In this document: positions 57,667 to 64,000 of the stretch, piece by piece | How the letters are laid out: each line of letters begins with the position of its first letter | How positions within the stretch are numbered: the first letter of the stretch is position 1 | Source of the DNA: Erwinia endophytica | GTDB taxonomy: Bacteria > Pseudomonadota > Gammaproteobacteria > Enterobacterales > Enterobacteriaceae | Length of the DNA stretch: 64,000 bases | Direction of reading: 5' to 3' | NCBI RefSeq assembly: GCF_009295515.1 | Contig: NZ_RQVV01000011.1 | Coordinates: forward strand, 62,001-126,000 | Made by a program: the position numbers and the translations under genes | The notes under the pieces: model-generated | What the model saw: only the letters and a program-made list of their open reading frames with translations | Database searches by the model: none | What the model was told of the DNA's origin: nothing

Positions 57667-58272
57667 TCAGAGATGATATTCAGACGGAATATACATAATC
57701 CATACTATTCTGGCTGCGGTATCACTATGGTTAAAAATATTGTGTGGTAACTGACTGCTAAACTGGAAACTATCACCAGAAAAAAGCGGTGCAGCATCAT
57801 TGCCAATTTCCAGCGTCAATTCACCGTCAATGACCAGTCCCGCTTTTTCACCCATCCCCATCAACATTTCATCCGAACGAACACCGGGGGGAACCGTAAT
57901 GAACATGAACTGTACGTTGTGATCGCCAGATGGCGACAACATTTCTTTGGCTATACCGTATTTACCCACATTGAAATGCGGCCGGGCATGGCAGCGACGA
58001 ATATAATGTTCAGCCCCCTTGTGCAAGCGGGGCGTTTCTTCGAGAAACGCCGATAAGGGGACTTTCAGCACCAATCGTAATTGTTCCAACACTCTTACGG
58101 TAGGATTCGTCAGGTTACGTTCAATTTGACTAATTGCGCCGGCGGAAACATTCGCCTGACAGGCCAGTTCGGTGATGGTCATATTACGCGCCTTACGCAG
58201 TGTTTTCAGCCGTGAACCAATATCAGCGGCAAACACGTCCGGGTCAGTTTTCCAGTTAGGTATTTTTTTCAT
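57667..58272 (-). CDS. XRE-family regulator with C-terminal cupin
   Basis: A 201-residue transcription factor with an N-terminal XRE helix-turn-helix (RLKTLRKARNMTITELACQA, then NVSAGAISQIERNLTNPTVR) and a C-terminal cupin sensor (VIDGELTLEIGNDAAPLFSGDSFQFSSQLPHNIFNHSD). This is the PuuR/SutR build, used to sense amines or sulfur compounds. It lies between the FAD oxidase and the binding-protein genes, all on the minus strand. Two identical palindromes at the divergent promoters nearby (59133-59148, 59332-59351) are its best candidate binding sites. Confidence 0.88.
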   Translation of the reverse strand: MKKIPNWKTDPDVFAADIGSRLKTLRKARNMTITELACQANVSAGAISQIERNLTNPTVRVLEQLRLVLKVPLSAFLEETPRLHKGAEHYIRRCHARPHFNVGKYGIAKEMLSPSGDHNVQFMFITVPPGVRSDEMLMGMGEKAGLVIDGELTLEIGNDAAPLFSGDSFQFSSQLPHNIFNHSDTAARIVWIMYIPSEYHL

Positions 58273-58328
58273 TTAACACGATCCGTAAGCGGTGGCTCTT
58301 TATTTTATATCGCCGTCATACCTTATAC

Positions 58329-59096
58329 TTATGGCATTCCCCATTTGTTTTTAATTTTCTGTAAGGTTCCATCCGCTTTCATCTCTGTCAGGGCATGATT
58401 AATTTTAGCCAGTAAGGCGTCATTACCTTTTTTCACACCAAAAGCCATCGGTGAGATAGTCTGCGGTTTATAGTCGTCGACCACGTGCATGCCTTTTAAT
58501 CCACCGGCATTCTGCTGAGCTTTCAGAATAGGGTAATCATTCATCCCCACATTAATACGTCCCAGAGAAAGGTCTCGGGTCATATCCGCCGGGCTGTCAT
58601 AGACTTTCACTTCTTTAGCGATCCCGCTGGTCATCAGGCTTTGCGTATAGTCTGTTCCCGCCATACTGCCAACAATTTCACCTTTAAGATCTTGCCAGTC
58701 ATGATAGGTTTTTTTGTTATCATCCCGCACGACGATACCCGCGCCAAACGCGGTCACCGGTTGTGAAAAAGAAATGCGTTTTTCCCGTTCTTTTGTTGGG
58801 GTCATGCCGGCGACAATGAGGTCGATTTTACCGGCAATAACCGACTGGATCAGGGTCGAAAAAGGAATGGCGGTAAAGTTTACATCCAGATGCTGACGTT
58901 TAATCACCTCCGCCGCGACGTCTGGCATAAACCCTTCAATTTTTCCCGTTTGCGTATTGAGAAAGGTCGTTGGCGCGCTGGAAGGGGGCGAGCCTGCGGT
59001 CAGAACGGCAGACTGTGCGCTAAAACTGACCGCCGCAGCAAAACTGACCGCCAGACAGTAACAGCTGCTCAAAAATCGTGAACGCATGACAGACAT
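58329..59096 (-). CDS. Polar amino-acid ABC transporter substrate-binding protein (second system)
   Basis: A 255-residue SBP family 3 protein. After the start MSVMRSRFLSS (chosen because AGGAGAAAGTT precedes it; the longer frame start lacks this) a signal peptide runs to about residue 29 (ending AQSA). Motifs include FMPDVAAEVIKRQHL, DLIVAGMTPTKEREKRISFSQP and VGSMAGTDYTQSL. The permease and ATPase genes of this system are on the other strand across the divergent promoter region, so regulator, binding protein and membrane parts are probably co-controlled. Confidence 0.9.
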   Translation of the reverse strand: MSVMRSRFLSSCYCLAVSFAAAVSFSAQSAVLTAGSPPSSAPTTFLNTQTGKIEGFMPDVAAEVIKRQHLDVNFTAIPFSTLIQSVIAGKIDLIVAGMTPTKEREKRISFSQPVTAFGAGIVVRDDNKKTYHDWQDLKGEIVGSMAGTDYTQSLMTSGIAKEVKVYDSPADMTRDLSLGRINVGMNDYPILKAQQNAGGLKGMHVVDDYKPQTISPMAFGVKKGNDALLAKINHALTEMKADGTLQKIKNKWGMP

Positions 59097-59132
59097 AACT
59101 TTCTCCTGGATTATATACAACGGGGAAGGTAT

Positions 59133-59148
59133 TTTCATTATAATGAAA
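59133..59148. promoter_or_regulatory. Palindromic operator, copy 1
   Basis: TTTCATTATAATGAAA, a perfect 16-bp palindrome 37 bases upstream of the second binding-protein start. On the minus strand TTGACA and TATTAA (18-base gap) lie just before it, so a bound protein would block that promoter. Confidence 0.7.
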
Positions 59149-59331
59149 TTAATACTGCCACTATCAAGCTGCTGTCAATGTTTTATTTTTTAATTCAATG
59201 TGGGTTGTTATGCTGCCAATTCCTTTTATTTTATTGGATTAACTTATATTTATAACCAATTTATATGAAGCCGATAAGTAAAAGCTATTACCCTGGCGCG
59301 GTAATTTATTGACAGCGATTTGGCAAGAAAG

Positions 59332-59351
59332 ATATTCATTATAATGAATAT
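59332..59351. promoter_or_regulatory. Palindromic operator, copy 2
   Basis: ATATTCATTATAATGAATAT, a perfect 20-bp palindrome sharing the core TTCATTATAATGAA with copy 1. TTGACAGC at 59309-59316 gives a -35 on the plus strand, 17-18 bases before the operator, mirroring the other promoter. It probably controls the permease-ATPase transcript. Confidence 0.7.
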
Positions 59352-59504
59352 TCCGTTGATGCCGTGAAGAGTTTGCGTGATAAGTCAGCGACAGGTGAAG
59401 GCCCGATGCGATGATATCGGTCATTGATTCATGCCCAATGCAGCAGTTGCTTGCCGCATGACCGGAATATCAGGCAGGAAGAAGCCGTTGAACAGGAGAA
59501 GATA

Positions 59505-60155
59505 ATGGATTGGGGCAGTATTCATATTTATCTACCCTTTTTATTAAAAGGGGCTGAAATGACTATTTACATTACTATTCTGTCCCTGATCATCAGTACG
59601 CCTTTAGGGTTGTTATTCGCGGCTGCCAAAATGTGTCCCTGGCGAGTCATTTCCTGGCCAACAGCCACGGTGATTAACATTACGCGTGGTCTGCCGATGA
59701 TCGTGGTGCTGTTTTATATTTATTTTGTTTTTCCTGATATCGGCATAACGCTCACTTCTTTTGAGGCCAGTGTTATTGGTATCGCCTTTTGTTTCTCGAC
59801 CTATATTGCCGAGATATTTCGTGCCGGTATTGAGGCTGTCGATGGTGGCCAACTTGAAGCAGCGCGCGCGATGGGGATGAGCTTCAGTAAGGCCATGCGT
59901 CGTGTGGTTCTGCCCCAAGCTTTTCACATCGCGTTACCGCCCTACAGCAATACGCTGGTGATGATGCTGAAAGATTCCGCGTTGGCCTCAACCATTGCCG
60001 TTACCGAAATGACGCGTCAGGGGCAATTAATCGCCGCGTCGACATTTGACAATACCACCGTGTATACCCTGGTCGCATTGCTCTACCTGCTGATGAGTTT
60101 GCCATTAATGGCGCTGACGAAGCGGCTGGAAAAACGCCAGATCACAGGAAAATGA
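59505..60155 (+). CDS. Polar amino-acid ABC transporter permease (second system)
   Basis: A 216-residue HisM/GlnP-type permease with five hydrophobic segments. The EAA loop is [21 protein letters not shown], preceded by [23 protein letters not shown] at 59505 after AGGAGAAGATA was chosen; the frame's first Met lies 27 codons upstream without support. It pairs with the ATPase gene one base downstream. It differs clearly in sequence from the first-system permease, so the two transporters are not a recent duplication. Confidence 0.92.
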   Translation: MDWGSIHIYLPFLLKGAEMTIYITILSLIISTPLGLLFAAAKMCPWRVISWPTATVINITRGLPMIVVLFYIYFVFPDIGITLTSFEASVIGIAFCFSTYIAEIFRAGIEAVDGGQLEAARAMGMSFSKAMRRVVLPQAFHIALPPYSNTLVMMLKDSALASTIAVTEMTRQGQLIAASTFDNTTVYTLVALLYLLMSLPLMALTKRLEKRQITGK

Positions 60156-60156
60156 C

Positions 60157-60924
60157 ATGATTGAAATTAAGGGTGTTCATAAAAAATTTGCGCATGTTGA
60201 GGTGCTGAAAGGGGTGAATTTTACCGTCGCAGAGGGTGAAGTGGTTTGTTTGATTGGCCCGTCCGGTTCAGGAAAATCGACCCTGTTGCGTTGTATCAAT
60301 GGCCTGGAAAGCTACGAAGAAGGTGATATTTATGTCCTTGGGCAACGGGTGAATAACAAAGATAAGAATATTAATAATTTGCGAAGACAGATTGGTATGG
60401 TTTTTCAGCGCTTCAACCTCTTTCCACATCGTAGTGTGTTGGAAAACGTGATGGAAGGCCCGATACACGTTAACGGTGAACCGCGCAGTGTGGCGGAAAA
60501 ACGTGCCAAAGCGTTGCTCTCCATGGTCGGTCTGGCTGAAAAGTTCAATGCGTTCCCCGCTCAACTTTCAGGGGGGCAGCAACAACGCGTGGCGATTGCG
60601 CGGACCCTGGCGCTGCAACCGAAAGCGATTTTGTTTGATGAGCCAACCTCAGCGCTGGATCCCGAGTTGGTTGGCGAGGTATTGCAGGTTATGCGCACTC
60701 TGGCGGCGGAAGGCATGACCATGATTGTTGTTACCCACGAAATGCATTTTGCGCGTGAAGTGGCGGATCGGGTTTGTTTTCTGCACAGTGGGCTTATTGT
60801 TGAACAGGGCTCGGCAGAGCAGGTGCTGTTGCAACCACAGGAACTGCGTACCCAGGATTTTTTGCGCCGGGTCCTGGGCAGTGGTGGGGGAATGCCGCCT
60901 GACGGCGTGCAAACCTGTGCTTAG
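60157..60924 (+). CDS. Polar amino-acid ABC transporter ATPase (second system)
   Basis: A 255-residue GlnQ-type ATPase. Walker A is GPSGSGKST, the Q-loop region is [19 protein letters not shown], the signature is LSGGQQQR, Walker B is [14 protein letters not shown], and the switch His is in [12 protein letters not shown]. The C-terminus ([19 protein letters not shown]) is a short Gly-rich tail. It starts one base after the permease stop. It is followed by a convergent dehydrogenase gene and a hairpin. Confidence 0.94.
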   Translation: MIEIKGVHKKFAHVEVLKGVNFTVAEGEVVCLIGPSGSGKSTLLRCINGLESYEEGDIYVLGQRVNNKDKNINNLRRQIGMVFQRFNLFPHRSVLENVMEGPIHVNGEPRSVAEKRAKALLSMVGLAEKFNAFPAQLSGGQQQRVAIARTLALQPKAILFDEPTSALDPELVGEVLQVMRTLAAEGMTMIVVTHEMHFAREVADRVCFLHSGLIVEQGSAEQVLLQPQELRTQDFLRRVLGSGGGMPPDGVQTCA

Positions 60925-60957
60925 GCGAGGGGGGCGGGCAGCGCGATGCAACAGACA

Positions 60958-60982
60958 GGCAACCGGTGCGCGCCCGGTTGCC
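60958..60982. terminator. Hairpin between converging genes
   Basis: A perfect 9-bp stem GGCAACCGG / CCGGTTGCC with a 7-base loop, between the ATPase gene and the dehydrogenase gene. T-runs are weak on both sides; it may end both transcripts. Confidence 0.6.
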
Positions 60983-60997
60983 ATTGCTCTCTGAGTT

Positions 60998-62086
60998 TCA
61001 GGTCAGTTCAGCCGCCAGCGCTTCAATACGCGCAATGGCCTGATACAGCCCCTCGACGGTTACCGGCTCTGCCATATTCTCCATGTCTGGCGCATGAACG
61101 GATCCACGCACGATAACCTCCAGATCCGCTTCCGTTACGTCCGCAATCTCTGTCAGACTTAGCGGTACGCCACATTCCCGCGCCAGTTGCATCTCATGTC
61201 GTAGTTCTTCATCACTGCGTTGTTCCAGCGCCAGCAGGCACAGATTGCCGTAACCCACCAGCAGGCCATGACCGAACTCGCGGGTTTTATCGCAGAAAGT
61301 GAACCCTTCGTAGATAGCATGGGCCGCCGCCGCGTGCGCACCATTGCTCATCAGTGAGGTCAGTCCGGCAACGGTAAAGATCACATCCAGCACCTGATCC
61401 AGGTGATGATCCGGCAGCATGTTGCGTACCGCGGCACAGGCCTTCGCCCCGTGAGCGGCAATGATTTCATAACAGATCAGACTGTGCGCCAGTGACGAAC
61501 GGGCATTGGCATACAACGCCGGATGACGCTGACTGACGGCGCGAAACTCATACCACTTTGCCAGCGTGTCGCCCAGTCCCGCGGACAACCAGCGCAGGGG
61601 CGCTCTGGCCAGCAGTTCGCTGTCGATAATCACCGCGGCAGGCGCCTGGGGCAACGGGAAAATATCAAGGAAGTTACCGTTATCGTCATAGCGAATGCTC
61701 AGTGGCGTGACCGCAGAGCAGGTGGCGGCGATGGTCGGGATGGTTATGACCGGGATGTTATGTTCAGCGCCAACCGCCTTACAGGTATCCAGCGATTTGC
61801 CACCGCCCGCGGCAATAATCACGTCCACTTGCTGCGATGTCGCCAGTTCGCCCAGCCGGGCAATCTGCTGTAGAGAGGTCTCGCCACCAAACCATTCACT
61901 GCCTGACAAGGCAACGCCAGCATCGGCCAGTTGCGAGCGCACCAGGGGTTCGACGGCTTTCAGCGCCTGATGCCCGCCAATCAGCAGCGCGCGCTGCCCC
62001 AACTCACTACAAATTTCGCCGAGCTGATGTAACACCCCGGCACCCCGTAACACGCGGGCGGGAAAAACCAGATTTTGTTCAGACAT
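60998..62086 (-). CDS. Iron-containing alcohol dehydrogenase (HcxA/YbdH-like)
   Basis: A 362-residue group III metal-dependent dehydrogenase of the glycerol dehydrogenase branch. The NAD-binding segment is IIAAGGGKSLDTCKAVG, and TIPTIAATCSAVTPLSI is nearly as in E. coli HcxA (YbdH), a hydroxycarboxylate dehydrogenase that reduces 2-oxoacids. Metal ligands are expected in GLGDTLAKWYEF (Asp) and the two His of AAAHAIYEG and EFGHGLLVG. The start MSEQNLVFPARVLRG was preferred to an ATG 31 codons upstream. The physiological substrate is not known. It lies downstream of the ureohydrolase gene on the same strand. Confidence 0.85.
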   Translation of the reverse strand: MSEQNLVFPARVLRGAGVLHQLGEICSELGQRALLIGGHQALKAVEPLVRSQLADAGVALSGSEWFGGETSLQQIARLGELATSQQVDVIIAAGGGKSLDTCKAVGAEHNIPVITIPTIAATCSAVTPLSIRYDDNGNFLDIFPLPQAPAAVIIDSELLARAPLRWLSAGLGDTLAKWYEFRAVSQRHPALYANARSSLAHSLICYEIIAAHGAKACAAVRNMLPDHHLDQVLDVIFTVAGLTSLMSNGAHAAAAHAIYEGFTFCDKTREFGHGLLVGYGNLCLLALEQRSDEELRHEMQLARECGVPLSLTEIADVTEADLEVIVRGSVHAPDMENMAEPVTVEGLYQAIARIEALAAELT

Positions 62087-62311
62087 GCTGACTTTCGCCT
62101 CAGTAGTTCGGCGCATTGCGCCGTGATTGCCTTGATACGTCAGGTTGCCGGAGGTTGACGGTGCGAACGCTTCCCTCACTGCCTTGAGTGAGCCGCCGGG
62201 GATGGATGCTGAGCAGTCGATTCAGCCGGTCGGTTCGACTCCCCAGGGCTGGCGCTGCCCAACCCGTTTTTAGCGTTTTGTCCGGTAACCTGCATGGATC
62301 AGGCGGTGATT

Positions 62312-63268
62312 TTAATTTACTCCGGGTAACACACAGAGGATCTCATACAGAATATTGGCTGCCAATTGGGACGTGGTGCCGCTGATATCGTAAGGCGGCG
62401 AGACTTCGACCAGATCGGCGCCAATCAGATTCAGTCCCCGGCAACCGCGTACGATTTCCAGGCCCTGTATTGATGTCAGGCCGCCAACTTCCGGGGTACC
62501 GGTTCCGGGCGCCCAGGCCGGATCGAAACTGTCGATATCATAAGAAAGATAGACCGGCCCGTCTCCCATTCGCTGGCGTACCTCGGCCATCAGCGGTGTC
62601 ATCGACTGGTACCAGCATTTTTCCGCCGGGATCAGATTGAAACCCTGATCTACGCCCCACTGGAAATCTCCGGCTGCGTAGCCCTGCGCTCGCTGACCAA
62701 TCTGCACCACGCGTTGCCGGTCCAGCAGGCCTTCTTCCACCGCACGGCGGAAGGTCGTGCCGTGAGCAATTTTTTCACCAAACATTTCATCATTGGTGTC
62801 GGTGTGTGCATCGACATGGATTAACCCCACGGGACCCTGTTTTTTCACCAACGCTCTTAAGATTGGCAACGTCAGGGTGTGATCGCCGCCCATCGTCAGC
62901 GGCACCAGCGGAAAGGCGTTCAGCCGACTGTAATAGTCCTCAATAATTTGCAGCGACTTATGCAAATTATAGGGGTTGATCGGCACATCGCCGAGATCAG
63001 CCACGCGCAGGGCATCGAATGGCGCTGCGCCGGTCGCCATATTATAGGGGCGGATCATCACTGAATCAGCCCGGATGGCCCTTGGCCCATAGCGGGTTCC
63101 GGAACGTTGCGAAGTGCCGATATCCAGCGGAATACCGATGAAAGCGGCATCCAGCCCATCGGGTTGATCGACTGCTGGCAGACGCATCATCGTGCTGCGA
63201 CCGGCAAAGCGAGGCATGTCATTAGCGCTTTGCGGCTGTGGAAAAGGGGAAGCGCGATCAGAATCCAT
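62312..63268 (-). CDS. gbuA: Ureohydrolase, guanidinobutyrase-like (agmatinase family)
   Basis: A 318-residue binuclear-manganese ureohydrolase. The metal motifs are MGGDHTLTLP, HVDAHTDTND (DAHxD) and SYDIDSFDPAW (SxDxDxxDP), followed by GTGTPEVGGL. Its length, the NDMPRFAG N-terminus and the RPYNMATGAAPFDALRVADLGDV-type middle match Pseudomonas guanidinobutyrase GbuA more closely than agmatinase SpeB. The expected reaction is 4-guanidinobutyrate to GABA and urea; guanidinopropionase is an alternative. A LysR gene is divergent from it, as gbuR is from gbuA in Pseudomonas. It probably lies in a transcript with the dehydrogenase. Confidence 0.8.
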   Translation of the reverse strand: MDSDRASPFPQPQSANDMPRFAGRSTMMRLPAVDQPDGLDAAFIGIPLDIGTSQRSGTRYGPRAIRADSVMIRPYNMATGAAPFDALRVADLGDVPINPYNLHKSLQIIEDYYSRLNAFPLVPLTMGGDHTLTLPILRALVKKQGPVGLIHVDAHTDTNDEMFGEKIAHGTTFRRAVEEGLLDRQRVVQIGQRAQGYAAGDFQWGVDQGFNLIPAEKCWYQSMTPLMAEVRQRMGDGPVYLSYDIDSFDPAWAPGTGTPEVGGLTSIQGLEIVRGCRGLNLIGADLVEVSPPYDISGTTSQLAANILYEILCVLPGVN

Positions 63269-63383
63269 CAGTAGCTCTCCATTGAATCATATGACAGGTC
63301 ACTATCATCTGTCGGATAAGACTGAGAAAAAATCATTGGCAACAAATAATCAGTTCAGGAATTACTTAACTATCTCTGCCATA

Positions 63384-63396
63384 CTGCCAATGGCAG
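63384..63396. promoter_or_regulatory. Palindrome between ureohydrolase and LysR genes
   Basis: CTGCCA-A-TGGCAG, a 13-bp perfect palindrome about 75 bases upstream of the LysR GTG; a possible operator. Confidence 0.35.
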
Positions 63397-63471
63397 CGCA
63401 GTGCAAAAGCGTTTTATCCGGTGACTTGCATTTATCGGGGGATCTATTTTTTGTCAACTGAAGGAGATGCT

Positions 63472-64000
63472 GTGAGCGTCAATCGCCTGCCTAATCTGAA
63501 ATTGCTGACTATTTTTGCCACTGTAGCCCGTTGTCAGGGCTATTCCCGGGCGCAACAGGCGCTGAATATGACTACGCCAGCGATCAGCGGTTATATGAGC
63601 GAGCTGGAAGCGCAACTGGGATTTGTGCTCTGTCAGCGTGGGCGTGGCGGTTTTGCGTTAACGCCGAAAGGGGAACAGTTTTTGCAATACAGCCTGCAAT
63701 TGCTGAGTACCCTGTCGGACTTTGATCGTCAGGTCGACAGTCTGAAAACGGCGCAGGGCGGCATTTTTTCGCTAGGGGTGGTGGATTCGACCGTGACTGA
63801 CCGTCAACTGGGGTTGGCGGAAAGCATTAATCAGTTCAGCGAGCGCTTTCCGGCGGTGTATCTGAATCTGTCGGTGCACGATCCTAACGAATTGCAGCAG
63901 CAGGTGCTGGATAACCGGCTTGATCTGGCGGTCGGCCATTTTCCGCTCAACGTGAATAATCTACTGACGGTGCCGCTGCACCACGAGCAGCACTGGTTGT
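63472..64000 (+). CDS. LysR-type regulator, N-terminal part (cut by window end)
   Basis: A 176-codon open start of a LysR protein, running off the window. GTG at 63472 follows AAGGAG; an ATG five bases earlier is out of frame and stops at once. The HTH region is LKLLTIFATVARCQGYSRAQ, then QALNMTTPAISGYMSELEAQLG, and the inducer domain begins GGIFSLGVVDSTVTDRQLGL. Its FSLGVVDSTVTD region resembles the other LysR protein of this window (FSLSVVDNTISD). It is divergent from the ureohydrolase gene and probably its activator (GbuR-like). Confidence 0.9.
   Translation, partial: MSVNRLPNLKLLTIFATVARCQGYSRAQQALNMTTPAISGYMSELEAQLGFVLCQRGRGGFALTPKGEQFLQYSLQLLSTLSDFDRQVDSLKTAQGGIFSLGVVDSTVTDRQLGLAESINQFSERFPAVYLNLSVHDPNELQQQVLDNRLDLAVGHFPLNVNNLLTVPLHHEQHWL

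Noticed and set aside
50310-60924. The two amino-acid ABC systems as a recent duplication
   Set aside because: Permeases and binding proteins differ in length and sequence well beyond a recent copy, and only generic ABC motifs are shared.

Overview
The window is chromosomal DNA of an enterobacterium (order Enterobacterales). The first 30 kb follows the E. coli K-12 gal-mod-bio-uvrB-moa-ybh-rhlE gene order closely, the proteins resemble the E. coli ones over their full length, and the regulatory sites (GalR, ModE, BirA, LexA, Moco riboswitch) sit where they do in E. coli. The differences (no galE next to galT, no ybhN/clsB/ybhP block, an orphan urtE-like gene after bioD, yaiW next to moaE, a pbpG-bglX locus without dld) argue against Escherichia/Salmonella and suggest a plant- or insect-associated family such as Pectobacteriaceae or a relative. 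The genus cannot be fixed from the sequence alone. No tRNA, rRNA, CRISPR array, complete insertion sequence or prophage was seen.

Layout. 0-1.4 kb: galK (cut by the window edge) and galT under a gal promoter that keeps both GalR operators. 1.4-8.3 kb: an isochorismatase-like hydrolase, modF-modE, divergent acrZ, modABC and ybhA. 8.4-11 kb: pgl, ybhB, a DJ-1/PfpI protein and a remnant of a CurA-like oxidoreductase. 11.2-16.3 kb: divergent bioA / bioBFCD around a BirA operator. 16.3-20.1 kb: an orphan urtE-like ATPase gene, a 1-kb non-coding region with a cluster of DnaA boxes and a LexA box, then uvrB. 20.1-24 kb: the YvcK/CofD family gene ybhK and moaABCDE, preceded by a ModE box and a molybdenum-cofactor riboswitch. 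24.2-32.9 kb: yaiW, ybhL, ybhQ, a broken acetyltransferase gene, rhlE, dusC, an MFS transporter and a DUF481 outer-membrane protein. 33-41.7 kb: envelope genes, namely an L,D-transpeptidase with a long tail, yohD-like DedA, pbpG, a large MscS-type channel and bglX. 41.8-47.7 kb: a DUF2236 protein, idi, a broken RES-domain gene, an MFS transporter, a tiny yohO-like membrane protein, a GNAT acetyltransferase and an Ail/OmpX-type protein.

The last 16 kb is an accessory catabolic island. A LysR gene faces a tight seven-gene operon: an argininosuccinate-lyase-family enzyme, a polar amino-acid ABC transporter (permease, ATPase, binding protein), two NodB-fold hydrolases and an MmgE/PrpD protein. 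Next comes a second polar amino-acid transporter with an FAD amine/amino-acid oxidase and an XRE-cupin regulator; its divergent promoters carry two copies of the same palindrome. Last are an HcxA-like dehydrogenase and a guanidinobutyrase-like ureohydrolase with its own divergent LysR gene, cut by the window end. Together these look like uptake and breakdown of N-substituted or guanidino amino acids. The lyase + MmgE/PrpD + paired NodB operon is the best candidate here for an undescribed pathway.
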